Below are positions 10,941 to 18,539 of a stretch of 64,000 nucleotides of DNA, piece after piece. The notes under the pieces were generated by a model. The model did not search any database, was not told where the DNA came from, and saw nothing but the letters and a program-made list of their open reading frames with translations. The stretch covers positions 1 through 64,000 of the forward strand of contig JABARH010000010.1 of assembly GCA_019187665.1 (NCBI GenBank), in the 5' to 3' direction. This DNA is from Anaerolineales bacterium. GTDB taxonomy: Bacteria; Chloroflexota; Anaerolineae; Anaerolineales; Villigracilaceae. Each line of letters opens with the position of its first letter. Within the stretch, counting starts at the first letter, position 1. Both the position numbers and the translations under genes were made by a program.

Positions 10941-11413
10941 TTCACGCGCGCCGTTTTTCCGTTCGTCATGGTTTGCAGATCGCCGGTCTTCAATTCAAAG
11001 ATCGCATTGGGCGTGCCAGCCGCCGCCCAAATGGTTTGATATTGCAAAAAATCCTCGTCGAGATAGGTTTCCATGTTTTGCGCGTGACCGATGGGAGGCA
11101 CGCCGCCGATGGCGAAGCCGGTCGCTGCACGCACAAAATCCGCGTCGGCGCGGACGATCGGCTCCCCCGCATAGCCGCTGATGCGCTTCTCGTCCACGCG
11201 GTTCGCGCCGCTGGTCAACACAAGGATCGGCTTGCCCGACTCGCCGCCCTTAAAGATCAGCGACTTGACGATCTGCCCAAGTTCGCAGCCGGCGCGCTCG
11301 GCGGCTTCCTGCGCGGTGCGCGTCGACTCGGCGTGTTCGATCACAACGTAATCATAGCCAAGTTCGTTCAATAAATTTTGGATCTTCTGCGCGGAGGGGG
11401 AAAGTTGAGTCAT
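10937..11413 (-). CDS. ybaK: YbaK/EbsC-family aminoacyl-tRNA deacylase
   Basis: A 158-residue YbaK/ProX-type protein that hydrolyses mischarged aminoacyl-tRNA, typically Cys-tRNA(Pro). The family pattern is clear: HAESTRTAQEAAERAG, IVKSLIFKG with the catalytic Lys, and GFAIGGVPPIGH. Start 11413 is preceded by TATAAT (11420-11425 on the minus strand) with exactly 6 nt to the ATG and no Shine-Dalgarno, so the mRNA is probably leaderless. It is divergent from the methyltransferase gene with only 37 bp between start codons. Confidence 0.88.
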   Translation of the reverse strand: MTQLSPSAQKIQNLLNELGYDYVVIEHAESTRTAQEAAERAGCELGQIVKSLIFKGGESGKPILVLTSGANRVDEKRISGYAGEPIVRADADFVRAATGFAIGGVPPIGHAQNMETYLDEDFLQYQTIWAAAGTPNAIFELKTGDLQTMTNGKTARVK

Positions 11414-11450
11414 GCCTTCATTATATCAGCGCGTGATGTACAATCGGCGC
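11414..11450. promoter_or_regulatory. Compact divergent promoter pair, both probably leaderless
   Basis: The 37-bp spacer carries TATAAT on the minus strand (11420-11425) and TACAAT on the plus strand (11439-11444). Each is exactly 6 nt from the ATG it faces. Neither gene has room for a Shine-Dalgarno sequence. Confidence 0.6.
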
Positions 11451-12155
11451 ATGACCGATCCTCAGCGAATCATTTACCAGACCGACGCCGACCGTTACCA
11501 GGCGCTGATCGCGCGCGAAGACCATCCGGGAAATATTTTGCGGACATTGGAGGAGATCGTCCCGGACCTTGCCTCCCGCCTCGCCCTCGACCTCGGGGCG
11601 GGCACCGGGCGCCTGGCGCGCCTGCTCCTCCCGCACGTAACCCATGTCCGCGCCTTCGACGAATCCGAGGAAATGTTGCGCGTCTGCCACCAACGTCTCG
11701 CCGCCAGTGGATTCTCCAACTGGTCTGCGGACGTGGCTGACCATCGTACATTGCCGCTGGAAGATGCCTCTGCCGACCTCGCCGTCTCCGGCTGGAGTGT
11801 GAGTTACCTGGCGGTCTGGGGCAGCGAACAGTGGCGCGCCAACCTGGAAGCGTGGCTGACCGAAATGAGACGCGTCCTGCGGCCGGGCAGTTTCATCGTC
11901 CTGTTTGAATCGCTCGGCACCGGGCGCGAGTCGCCGTTCCATTTGCCTCACCTCGTAAATTTCTATGCGTGGCTCGATCAAGTTGGATTCCAAAACAAAT
12001 GGATCCGCACCGATTACAAATTCGAATCGCTGGAACAAGCCGAATATCTCGCACGCTTTTTCTTCGGGGACGAGATGGGTGATAACGTGCTGAAAAATAA
12101 TTGGGTCATTTTGCCGGAGTGCACCGGCGCGTGGTGGATGAAACTCGAGGAATGA
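11451..12155 (+). CDS. Class I SAM-dependent methyltransferase
   Basis: A 234-residue methyltransferase of the class I Rossmann type. Motif I is LALDLGAGTGRLARLL, motif II is VRAFDESEEML, and the motif IV region is LPLEDASADLAVSGW. Substrate is not evident. ATG 11451 is chosen over an in-frame ATG at 11412 because TACAAT sits 6 nt before it and the protein then begins in a normal way. A strong terminator follows at 12181-12211. Confidence 0.8.
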   Translation: MTDPQRIIYQTDADRYQALIAREDHPGNILRTLEEIVPDLASRLALDLGAGTGRLARLLLPHVTHVRAFDESEEMLRVCHQRLAASGFSNWSADVADHRTLPLEDASADLAVSGWSVSYLAVWGSEQWRANLEAWLTEMRRVLRPGSFIVLFESLGTGRESPFHLPHLVNFYAWLDQVGFQNKWIRTDYKFESLEQAEYLARFFFGDEMGDNVLKNNWVILPECTGAWWMKLEE

Positions 12156-12180
12156 ATGATGAGGCTGAATCATGAATCAT

Positions 12181-12211
12181 AAAAGCCGCCCAACTTGCCG
12201 GGCGGCTTTTT
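12181..12211. terminator. Intrinsic terminator after the methyltransferase gene
   Basis: Stem gccgccc/gggcggc with an 8-nt loop, flanked by aaaa on the left and ttttt on the right. It can serve both the methyltransferase and, on the other strand, the membrane-protein gene at 12497. Confidence 0.85.
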
Positions 12212-12387
12212 ACTGCCTTCTATATGGTCTTTTCAAAATCGCTTGACAAACCGGCGGGTTTGGAACGCGAATGCCACGAATAGGCGAATTTCGCGAATTT
12301 TCCTGGGTTTGTTCGCGTCATTCGCTGATTGGCGTACTTCGCGTTGAGGAATCTCCGACTGTGAGAAAGCCATGCTGCCTTCTAGTA

Positions 12388-12475
12388 GACCTCTTGCGAA
12401 AGTGCGCAAGAGAGCGCACAATACGCCCTTTCCCAGGGGACGTTCTCTAACCGCGGTTGACTTATGCAGGAGGTC
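12388..12475. repeat. 88-bp inverted-repeat element; natural empty site for the MITE-like element
   Basis: Ends are gacctcttgc and gcaggaggtc (9 of 10 complementary). Its right half (gcgcacaatacgccctttcc to ggttgacttatgcaggaggt) recurs at 33497-33702, where the MITE-like element interrupts it after cgttctctaac. This copy lacks the insertion. Confidence 0.65.
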
Positions 12476-12496
12476 AATTCCCTGTTCTCTACCCTC

Positions 12497-13057
12497 TCAC
12501 ACTTGCTTCTTAAACCCGTTCAGCGCGGCGCGGATCAATCCGAGGAAGATCAACCCGAAGGATAAAAACGCGAAGAACCACTTGATCGTCATAAAGGCGA
12601 TCATCACCCACGCCAGCGCGACCGGCTGGAGGGGCCAGACCGAAACCAAAGTAACAATGGCGATGTTTTCAAGCAGATCGAAGAACCAGGCAAAGACCGG
12701 GACCACATTCCACCTTTGAAGCCTGTGTCCCGCTTTAAAGCCGCGTTGAAAAAGCCACGAGATCAGCAGTCCGAACGCGATTGTGTAAATAATGGGATAC
12801 AGGATATCCAGCGTCAACTCCACGTTGCGATAGAACATCCGCGTCGTGTCGCCGTAGCGCTCGATCATCGCAAAAATTTTCTCCGGCGTGGAGAACATCA
12901 TCAAATCGAGCGGCTGTTCAAGCCCCGTGCCGCTTTTCATCAACGCGCCCGTGACCGGCATGATGAAAGCCATGAAGAGCAGGTCCAGCAAAACGAAAAC
13001 GATCACCCGCCAGCCTGTTGCCCACGCATGAAACTTGCCTGAAATTTTTTCGAGCAT
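12497..13057 (-). CDS. Integral membrane protein, unknown function
   Basis: A 186-residue protein with four or five predicted transmembrane segments (VIVFVLLDLLFMAFIMPVTG, then ILYPIIYTIAFGLLISWLF, VPVFAWFFDLLENIAIVTLV and the C-terminal pair). ATG 13057 is chosen because ggagg lies 4-5 nt upstream; longer forms would add an unlikely N terminus. The family is not recognised. It is divergent from the alpha/beta hydrolase gene. Confidence 0.7.
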   Translation of the reverse strand: MLEKISGKFHAWATGWRVIVFVLLDLLFMAFIMPVTGALMKSGTGLEQPLDLMMFSTPEKIFAMIERYGDTTRMFYRNVELTLDILYPIIYTIAFGLLISWLFQRGFKAGHRLQRWNVVPVFAWFFDLLENIAIVTLVSVWPLQPVALAWVMIAFMTIKWFFAFLSFGLIFLGLIRAALNGFKKQV

Positions 13058-13131
13058 AGCGCCTCCGGTGAAATGGTTTTTCAGTACAACCCCGCCCGCT
13101 TCCAGTGGTTGCACAGGTATAATTCCGCCCG

Positions 13132-13875
13132 ATGCTTAGCCATAAAATACACGGAGGCGGTCCGCCGCTTCTTTTGATTCATGGATTCGGAATCTCGTTT
13201 AATATCTGGAATGGACTGCGCCCGATCCTGGCGGATCATTTCACCTGCATCGAGGCGGAACTGCCGGGCATCGGGCTCTCGCCCGCTCCGCCTCGAGACT
13301 CCTCCTATCTTGCCGCGGCGGTGGACGCGTTGGAATCCCTGCGCGCATCCCTCAGCATTGCGCGCTGGCGCGTGTTGAGTTACTCCACCGGCACGCGCGT
13401 AGCAGAGGCGTATCTTCATGCCCATGCAGAGCGGGTCGAGCGCGCGGTTTTTCTTTGCCCCGCGCAGGCAACATCAGCCAATGCGCGCGGTCTGCGGTTT
13501 GCCGATAAAGTTGACGCGCGATTTCCGCCTGTCGGAAACTGGATTCTCTCCGGCTGGCGGATTCGGTTTTTGATTCAACTGTTGGGATTCAACCTAAAGA
13601 CCAATGCGCTCGCGCCCGCATGGTTTGCAGAGATAACATCCCAGCCTGTACATATTCTGAAGACCACATTACGTTCCATGCCGGGCGGCGGAGTCGCTCC
13701 GATTCATGTGCCGCCGAAAATTCCCGCGTTGTTTGTTTGGGGAAAAGAGGATCTTATTACCGTCAGGCCCAAGCGATCATCCTCCCGGGATGTGATCATC
13801 CACGCCAATCATTCCATGCCGCAGACGGGGGCGAAGGAGGCGGCGGAGATCGTCGCGCCGTTTTTACGTGGATAA
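13132..13875 (+). CDS. Alpha/beta hydrolase
   Basis: A 247-residue alpha/beta-hydrolase-fold protein. Visible elements are the oxyanion-hole HGFG (LLLIHGFGISFNIW), the nucleophile elbow SYSTG (Ser in place of the usual first Gly), an acid residue in VWGKEDLI and a catalytic His in ANHSMP. No signal peptide. TATAAT (13118-13123) lies 8 nt before the ATG with no Shine-Dalgarno, again suggesting a leaderless or very short leader. Substrate unknown. Confidence 0.78.
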   Translation: MLSHKIHGGGPPLLLIHGFGISFNIWNGLRPILADHFTCIEAELPGIGLSPAPPRDSSYLAAAVDALESLRASLSIARWRVLSYSTGTRVAEAYLHAHAERVERAVFLCPAQATSANARGLRFADKVDARFPPVGNWILSGWRIRFLIQLLGFNLKTNALAPAWFAEITSQPVHILKTTLRSMPGGGVAPIHVPPKIPALFVWGKEDLITVRPKRSSSRDVIIHANHSMPQTGAKEAAEIVAPFLRG

Positions 13876-14067
13876 CCCCGAGGGGGTGAAGTGATTATAA
13901 CGATGTGTGCGCCGGGAAAATAAACCCCGAAGGGATGACATAATCAGTAGATCACGAAAACCCTGCGTAGGTTGCGATCTCTATCGCAACCTGGCGGTAG
14001 AGACCGCCAAATACGCGCTTTCGTGAAGTACTGATAATTCAAAATCCATGCCACCCCCTCGGGGTTG
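13872..14067. repeat. Nested repeat segment between the hydrolase and pirin genes
   Basis: Outer 15-bp inverted repeat aaccccgagggggtg and caccccctcggggtt. Inside is an accccgaagggatgaca word, related by inversion to 16212-16263, followed by the 93-bp element copy 1. Confidence 0.6.
13943..14035 (-). repeat. 93-bp structured element, copy 1
   Basis: Reverse-oriented copy of the element at 33938-34030 and 40081-40173. All three read identically over 93 bp. Outer arms are atcagta(c/g)..tcacgaaa and its complement. Two inner hairpins form from ggcggt/accgcc and from ggttgcgat/atcgcaacc. Confidence 0.8.
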
Positions 14068-14087
14068 TTGTGCTCGAAAATGGGAAA

Positions 14088-14930
14088 TTATGATTTGATA
14101 AACGTCCCGTTGCGCAACTCAGCCAGCGTCTGCTGGATCTCTTCGACGGTGTTCATCACGAATGGACCGTAGGGGACGATGGGTTCGCGGAACGGCGCGC
14201 CTGCGATGAGCATGAAACGCACGCCCGAGTCGGACTCGACCTCGATCTGATCGCCGTCGCCGAAGACGATCATCTTCACGGAGTCAACCGTCTCGCCCGC
14301 GAATTTTCCTGTGCCCTCGAAAACGTAGGCGAGGGCGGTGTGTCCGCTTGGGACGGGGAAAACGAATCGGGAAGCGGGAGCCAGCCTGACATCCATGTAA
14401 AGAGGCGAGGCGGAAATTTCAGTGACGGGACCGCTCACGCCGTTGAACTCTCCCGCCACGACGCGCACTGTCGCGCCGTCTTTGGTCGCGGAGGGAATCG
14501 TTGCGGCGTTAACTTCCTGATAGCGGGGCTGTCCCATCTTTTGCGCGGCGGGCAGGTTGACCCACAGTTGGAAACCGTAGATGACGCCGCTTTGCTCACT
14601 GCGGCGCGGCATTTCCTCGTGCAGGATGCCGCGTCCGCTGGTCATCCATTGCACGTCGCCGGGACCGATGCGCCCGGAGTTGCCGAGGCTGTCGCGATGG
14701 TTGACCGAACCCTCGAGCATGTAGGTGACGGTTTCGATGCCGCGGTGCGGGTGCATGGGGAAGCCGCGGATGGGACCCTCGACGGGATCGTTGAAGGCGA
14801 AGTGATCGAAGAGCAGGAAGGGATCGTATTCGTTCGATTTGCGCGGGGCAATGGAGCGGCGCAGTAAAACACCCGCGCCTTCGATGGCGTATTGCGGTTC
14901 GATGATTTGAGAGATGGGTCGTGTGATCAT
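14088..14930 (-). CDS. Pirin-family bicupin protein
   Basis: A 280-residue pirin homolog of the cupin superfamily. The metal-binding segment MHPHRGIETVTYMLEG (~58-73) and the second metal-ligand region RGILHEEMP are intact, as is the N-terminal LLFDHF motif. Family members include quercetin 2,3-dioxygenases, but most have no proven substrate. A second cupin-like C-terminal half follows. Start 14930 has no obvious Shine-Dalgarno. The 255 bp upstream to the epimerase gene hold no supportable gene. Confidence 0.85.
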   Translation of the reverse strand: MITRPISQIIEPQYAIEGAGVLLRRSIAPRKSNEYDPFLLFDHFAFNDPVEGPIRGFPMHPHRGIETVTYMLEGSVNHRDSLGNSGRIGPGDVQWMTSGRGILHEEMPRRSEQSGVIYGFQLWVNLPAAQKMGQPRYQEVNAATIPSATKDGATVRVVAGEFNGVSGPVTEISASPLYMDVRLAPASRFVFPVPSGHTALAYVFEGTGKFAGETVDSVKMIVFGDGDQIEVESDSGVRFMLIAGAPFREPIVPYGPFVMNTVEEIQQTLAELRNGTFIKS

Positions 14931-15185
14931 GTCGTGTAGATGAGGCGGATGGCGGGGATATTACCTCCGTCAGGCCATCGTGCGCGCTCTGGCAGGCTGC
15001 GAACAGGCTGATTGTGAAGATGCCAGCAAGATCGCCAATAGGCTAAAAACGCTGCAATATATTTGCCGAGTACTAGTGTTAAAATCTCTTTCATGGCTTT
15101 TCCGAACCGTTGAGGTGTAAGAGGCACAACTTGACTCGATCAGGCTTGTTTCATCTGTCTGATTTTTGCGGAGGTATTGGGAAAA

Positions 15186-16184
15186 ATGAATCTAACCTGG
15201 GAACCGATCACACTTGAATTGAAGACGACTTTCCGTGTGGCGCATGGGGCGAGCGACCAGCGGCATAATGTGTTGGTGTATCTCGACGATGGGGTGGGCG
15301 AAGCGGCGGCGGTCCCGTATTATGGCGAGACGCAAGCGGGCATCATCGAGTATTTGAAGTCTGTGCCTGATTTGGGCGATGATCTTTTTGACATGGACAA
15401 TGTGTTGGCGCGGCGACCCGCTGGCTCGCGCGCGGCGCGGTCTGCAATTGACGAGGCGTTGCATGATCTGTGGGGAAAAAAGTTGGGACAGCCGTTGTAT
15501 AAGTTGTTTGGATTGAACCCGCAGAAGATTCCGCTGACTTCGTTCACGATTGGAATGGGTGAACCTTCTGTGATGGCGGAACAGGCGAAAGCATCGGGTC
15601 ATCCGATTCTGAAGATCAAGTTGGGAGGGGAGGAGGATGAAGGGCGCATCAAAGCCATTCGCGGCGCGACCAACTCCAAATTGAGAGTCGACGCGAATGC
15701 GGGGTGGAGTCGTGAGCAGGCGCTGAGTATCATCCCGCGTTTGGCGGAGTACGATCTGGAATTTATCGAACAGCCGCTGGCAGTGGATGATGTGGATGGA
15801 TATTTTTGGTTGAGAGATGAGTTACGCGCCCAACGAATCGACATTCCCATCTTTGCGGATGAAACGGCGAAGAATTCGCGCGATGTGGCGAAACTTGCAG
15901 GCGCGATTGACGGCGTGGTGGTGAAGACGATGAAGAGCGAGGGAATCCGCGAAGCGTTGCGGATGATCCACGCGGCGCGGGCGCATGATATGCGAATCAT
16001 GCTCAGTTGCATGGTCGAGTCGTCGGTGGGGGTGACGGCGGCGGCGCACCTCGCTCCGTTGTGCGATTATACCGACCTGGATGGTCCGCTGTTGATCAAG
16101 AACGATCCCTATCGCGGGGTGACGTATGATGGGGCGAGGATGTTTTTGCCAAGCGGCGCGGGGATTGGGGTGGAGAGAATTTAA
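15186..16184 (+). CDS. Dipeptide epimerase (enolase superfamily)
   Basis: A 332-residue member of the mandelate-racemase/muconate-lactonizing group, closest in pattern to L-Ala-D/L-Glu-type dipeptide epimerases used in cell-wall peptide recycling. The acid/base Lys motif is KIK (ILKIKLGG). Metal ligands are the Asp of RVDANAGW, the Glu of FIEQPL and the Asp of FADET. The second catalytic Lys is in VVVKTMKSEG, and DLDGPLL occurs near the end. ATG 15186 follows GGAGG at 15170-15174. Exact dipeptide specificity is unknown. Confidence 0.85.
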   Translation: MNLTWEPITLELKTTFRVAHGASDQRHNVLVYLDDGVGEAAAVPYYGETQAGIIEYLKSVPDLGDDLFDMDNVLARRPAGSRAARSAIDEALHDLWGKKLGQPLYKLFGLNPQKIPLTSFTIGMGEPSVMAEQAKASGHPILKIKLGGEEDEGRIKAIRGATNSKLRVDANAGWSREQALSIIPRLAEYDLEFIEQPLAVDDVDGYFWLRDELRAQRIDIPIFADETAKNSRDVAKLAGAIDGVVVKTMKSEGIREALRMIHAARAHDMRIMLSCMVESSVGVTAAAHLAPLCDYTDLDGPLLIKNDPYRGVTYDGARMFLPSGAGIGVERI

Positions 16185-16211
16185 TTTATTGCTTCATTTT
16201 GCGCAAGACAA

Positions 16212-16263
16212 AGACCCCGAAGGGGTGTCAGAGATGGTAAAGATATGTCATCCCTTCGGGATT
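16212..16263. repeat. CCCGAAGGG-type stem-loop repeat
   Basis: The arms accccgaaggggtgtca and atgtcatcccttcggg form an imperfect hairpin between convergent genes. The same words occur inverted at 13872-14067. Confidence 0.55.
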
Positions 16264-16282
16264 GACAGGCGTGTAAGTTTGG

Positions 16283-16855
16283 TTATTCAAACCATTTTTC
16301 ATCAAGCGGATGCCACTCGTCGGATTGGTCGGCGCGGTCTGCCCAGTTTTCTTTGCCCGTCCACGATTCGATTTGGATCGCGTAGATCGAAGTGGCGCGT
16401 AATTCTTTGTCGGTGATCTCGCGGTACTCTATGCCAGCGGTCATCGCAGGGAAATATTTTCCGATCAGCCCATACAACAACTCACGCGCCTCGGCGGGAT
16501 CGTCCACCAGCCGCGCCGTTCCGTAGACAATCGCACTGCGGAATTGAAGCGAGAACTCGAGCGCGACGTTCGACGGCAGGAACTTCCCCAACTCGCTCGC
16601 CTCCAAACTGACCTTCGGGTTGGCTTCCACATTCGAGCGGACTCGCCCCGCGATGTTGGAGTGGAACACGATCTGGTGATTCGCTTCGTCGTACCAGAAC
16701 ATCGTCGGGTTGATGAACGGCTGTCCATCAATGGATGTGGCGATGTGTCCTATTTTTGCTTCATTGAGAAACGAGCGAATCCAGTCGTCGTCTTTGGTGA
16801 GGTGCGGGCGGCGTTGGAGCGCGGCGGGAGGCTGGGAGATGTAGTCGCGGGGCAT
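16283..16855 (-). CDS. Pyridoxamine 5'-phosphate oxidase-like flavin-binding protein
   Basis: A 190-residue split-barrel protein of the PNPOx/NimA-like group. The pattern FLNEAKIGHIATSIDGQPFINPTMFWYDE, split across two strands, followed by FHSNIAGRVRSNVEANPKVSL, is characteristic of FMN- or F420-dependent members. A YGTARLVDD strand and a long C-terminal helix region follow. Cytoplasmic; probably a flavin-dependent oxidoreductase or detoxification protein. It follows the small membrane-protein gene by 3 bp, so the three genes 17484-16283 form an operon. Confidence 0.78.
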   Translation of the reverse strand: MPRDYISQPPAALQRRPHLTKDDDWIRSFLNEAKIGHIATSIDGQPFINPTMFWYDEANHQIVFHSNIAGRVRSNVEANPKVSLEASELGKFLPSNVALEFSLQFRSAIVYGTARLVDDPAEARELLYGLIGKYFPAMTAGIEYREITDKELRATSIYAIQIESWTGKENWADRADQSDEWHPLDEKWFE

Positions 16856-16858
16856 GAG

Positions 16859-17227
16859 TTATCCAAACAGGATGGGAATGAGAATGGAAGCCACGATCAA
16901 CATCAACCCGATGCCGGTCGTGATATAGGCGGTGTTTATGCCTTGCGCCAAATCAGCGAGTATCCGTTTGTTGCGTCCATCCGCTGATGCATTGTTGTCC
17001 GACTGGGCATCACTCATGCCAGATTTGCCGCGCGTTTTGGAAGCGCTCAGCGCGGAGTATGCACCGAAGACAGCCAGCGCCGCGCCTAAAATGAAAAAAC
17101 CGTTGCTGAATTGCGTGCTGGTCCTCCAGCCGACTAACCATCCCAGCGCGGTCACAACGATCAGTATGGCGGTCGTTCCAATATCAACGAGAAGTAGGGC
17201 GCGCAGGATGGGAGGAAGATTTTTCAT
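16859..17227 (-). CDS. Small integral membrane protein
   Basis: A 122-residue protein with three hydrophobic segments: ALLLVDIGTTAILIVVTALG, GFFILGAALAVFGAYSAL and a C-terminal TGIGLMLIVASILIPILFG. A polar, Ser/Asp/Asn-rich loop separates the second and third. It overlaps the upstream gene by 4 bp (start within stop), indicating coupling. Family not recognised. Confidence 0.7.
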   Translation of the reverse strand: MKNLPPILRALLLVDIGTTAILIVVTALGWLVGWRTSTQFSNGFFILGAALAVFGAYSALSASKTRGKSGMSDAQSDNNASADGRNKRILADLAQGINTAYITTGIGLMLIVASILIPILFG

Positions 17228-17484
17228 GATGTGTTATCCGTTTTCTCTATCACGATGGTCGCTTCGCTGACCAGCGCAGCAATGGCGCCGATCGCCGCCC
17301 AGACCGGGACGAGGATCGCGCCGACCACGCCGAGAGTCAGCGGGACTTCGATCAGCGTGCGCCCATCCTTGTCTTTGATGATGATGCGCCGGATGTTGCC
17401 CTCGTGCAGGAGTTCTTTTAATTTGGCGACGAGTCTCTCGCCTTCCACGCGAAACTCTTCGGTGCCGCTGTGATATTTGCTCAT
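17224..17484 (-). CDS. DUF4342-type small membrane-associated protein
   Basis: An 86-residue protein. ATG 17484 is preceded by aaggagaacg. The N-terminal half (EEFRVEGERLVAKLKELLHE) and the basic IRRIIIKDKDGRTLIEVPL segment, followed by one hydrophobic segment, match the DUF4342 family. Function unknown. The 196 bp between this gene and the kinase-like gene (17485-17680) hold no supportable ORF. Confidence 0.75.
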   Translation of the reverse strand: MSKYHSGTEEFRVEGERLVAKLKELLHEGNIRRIIIKDKDGRTLIEVPLTLGVVGAILVPVWAAIGAIAALVSEATIVIEKTDNTS

Positions 17485-17680
17485 CGTTCTCCTTATTGCA
17501 GTTGACCGTTTTATATTTGGGCGGGATGGGGACCGCGCCAAAGAAAAGCCGATTCGAACGTTTTGTCTTTGAATCGTTCAACCTGATACTCACCCTGCCC
17601 TGCATATTCGAATTCGGCGATTGGAATTTCATCGGGAATGAGGCCTGGTTTTTTTGCGGCATGGCTGATTATATCGCTGC

Positions 17681-18529
17681 TCACCGAAGGTCCTCCAGAA
17701 TTTTCCGTACATCCGGCAGCGCATCCACGCGTCTGGGATAGGTTAATTCATAAACCGAGATATGGTTTGCGGCGTCTGTGCAGGCGCGCAGATGGGCGGC
17801 AAGCAGGCGCGGGTCGAGCAAGCGGGTGGATGCGGTATGCGACAGTAAAGCGTGAGCGGCTTGTCCGCGCGATATTTTGCGGACAGTCGGCAATTCATTT
17901 GCGGCTTCGCCCAGGAGAAAAAAATGCCGCGCCGGGAGTTTCTCCGGCAAGTATTGTCCCGGCTGGGAATCGGTCCTTACTTTCAATTGAGGAAACTTCG
18001 GCCAGACGCTTGCTTCGTCCGCGGCGATTGTGAATGGGAGGATGTCATCTGCCACCCACGCCCAATTGCGCTGACGGGCGAGGAACGCGGCCAGGGTGGA
18101 CTTGCCGCGCCCCGATTCCCCAAGGAAGACAAATGCCTGCCCGTGGAGCATGGCCGCGCTGGCATGCAGGCACCAGGTCCCGCGCGCAGCGAGCGCCAGC
18201 AACAGGGCCGGTCCCAGTAACGCTTCGCGGTCCACCGCGTTCAGATGATCTGCATCGGTCTGTATGAATAATCCGCCATTGGGCGAAATGTAAATATCGC
18301 TCCCCTTGTGTGTCTTCAGCAAATTTCCCGGTGGGGCCGTCCAGAGTTCAAGATCGCGCTGTTCATTTGCAAGCCAACCGCGCGCACGGACGACCAGGGT
18401 CTGCGGTTTGGGGACCAACAGCAAGATAACCGGCTCGCCTTCTGTTTGAACGAAGGCGAGCTCCGGTAATGGAATGGAAAAATAGATGGGTTGCCCGGCG
18501 ATGCGCGTCCAAGTCATGGCGCGGAGCAT
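17681..18529 (-). CDS. HPr-kinase-like protein of a lasso-type RiPP locus
   Basis: A 282-residue protein of the HPr kinase/phosphorylase-like P-loop family. The Walker A motif GESGRGKST is at 137-145, preceded by the typical HASAAMLHGQAFVFLG. An ADD motif (160-162) follows as in HPrK-like proteins. There is no N-terminal HPrK domain typical of Firmicutes CcpA signalling. Relatives occur in lasso-peptide clusters, where characterised ones phosphorylate the precursor C-terminal Ser. It starts 15 bp after the stop of the C25-type peptidase gene, so the two are probably co-transcribed. The precursor here ends in Phe, not Ser, so the target site must differ or lie elsewhere. Confidence 0.75.
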   Translation of the reverse strand: MLRAMTWTRIAGQPIYFSIPLPELAFVQTEGEPVILLLVPKPQTLVVRARGWLANEQRDLELWTAPPGNLLKTHKGSDIYISPNGGLFIQTDADHLNAVDREALLGPALLLALAARGTWCLHASAAMLHGQAFVFLGESGRGKSTLAAFLARQRNWAWVADDILPFTIAADEASVWPKFPQLKVRTDSQPGQYLPEKLPARHFFLLGEAANELPTVRKISRGQAAHALLSHTASTRLLDPRLLAAHLRACTDAANHISVYELTYPRRVDALPDVRKILEDLR

Positions 18530-18539
18530 ACCAGATTTT

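Larger units (their letters stand above)
12156..12496. other. Gene-free 341-bp spacer: terminator plus dispersed repeats
   Basis: Contains the terminator at 12181-12211, a word-repeat segment about 12265-12350 (variants of cgcgaat, cgaatttcgcgaatt and ttcgcgtcattcgc), and the 88-bp inverted-repeat element at 12388-12475. No gene. Confidence 0.7.

Noticed and set aside
14927..15127. A 66-codon minus-strand open frame upstream of the pirin gene
   Set aside because: No ribosome site, no domain, and it overlaps the pirin start; it looks like chance.
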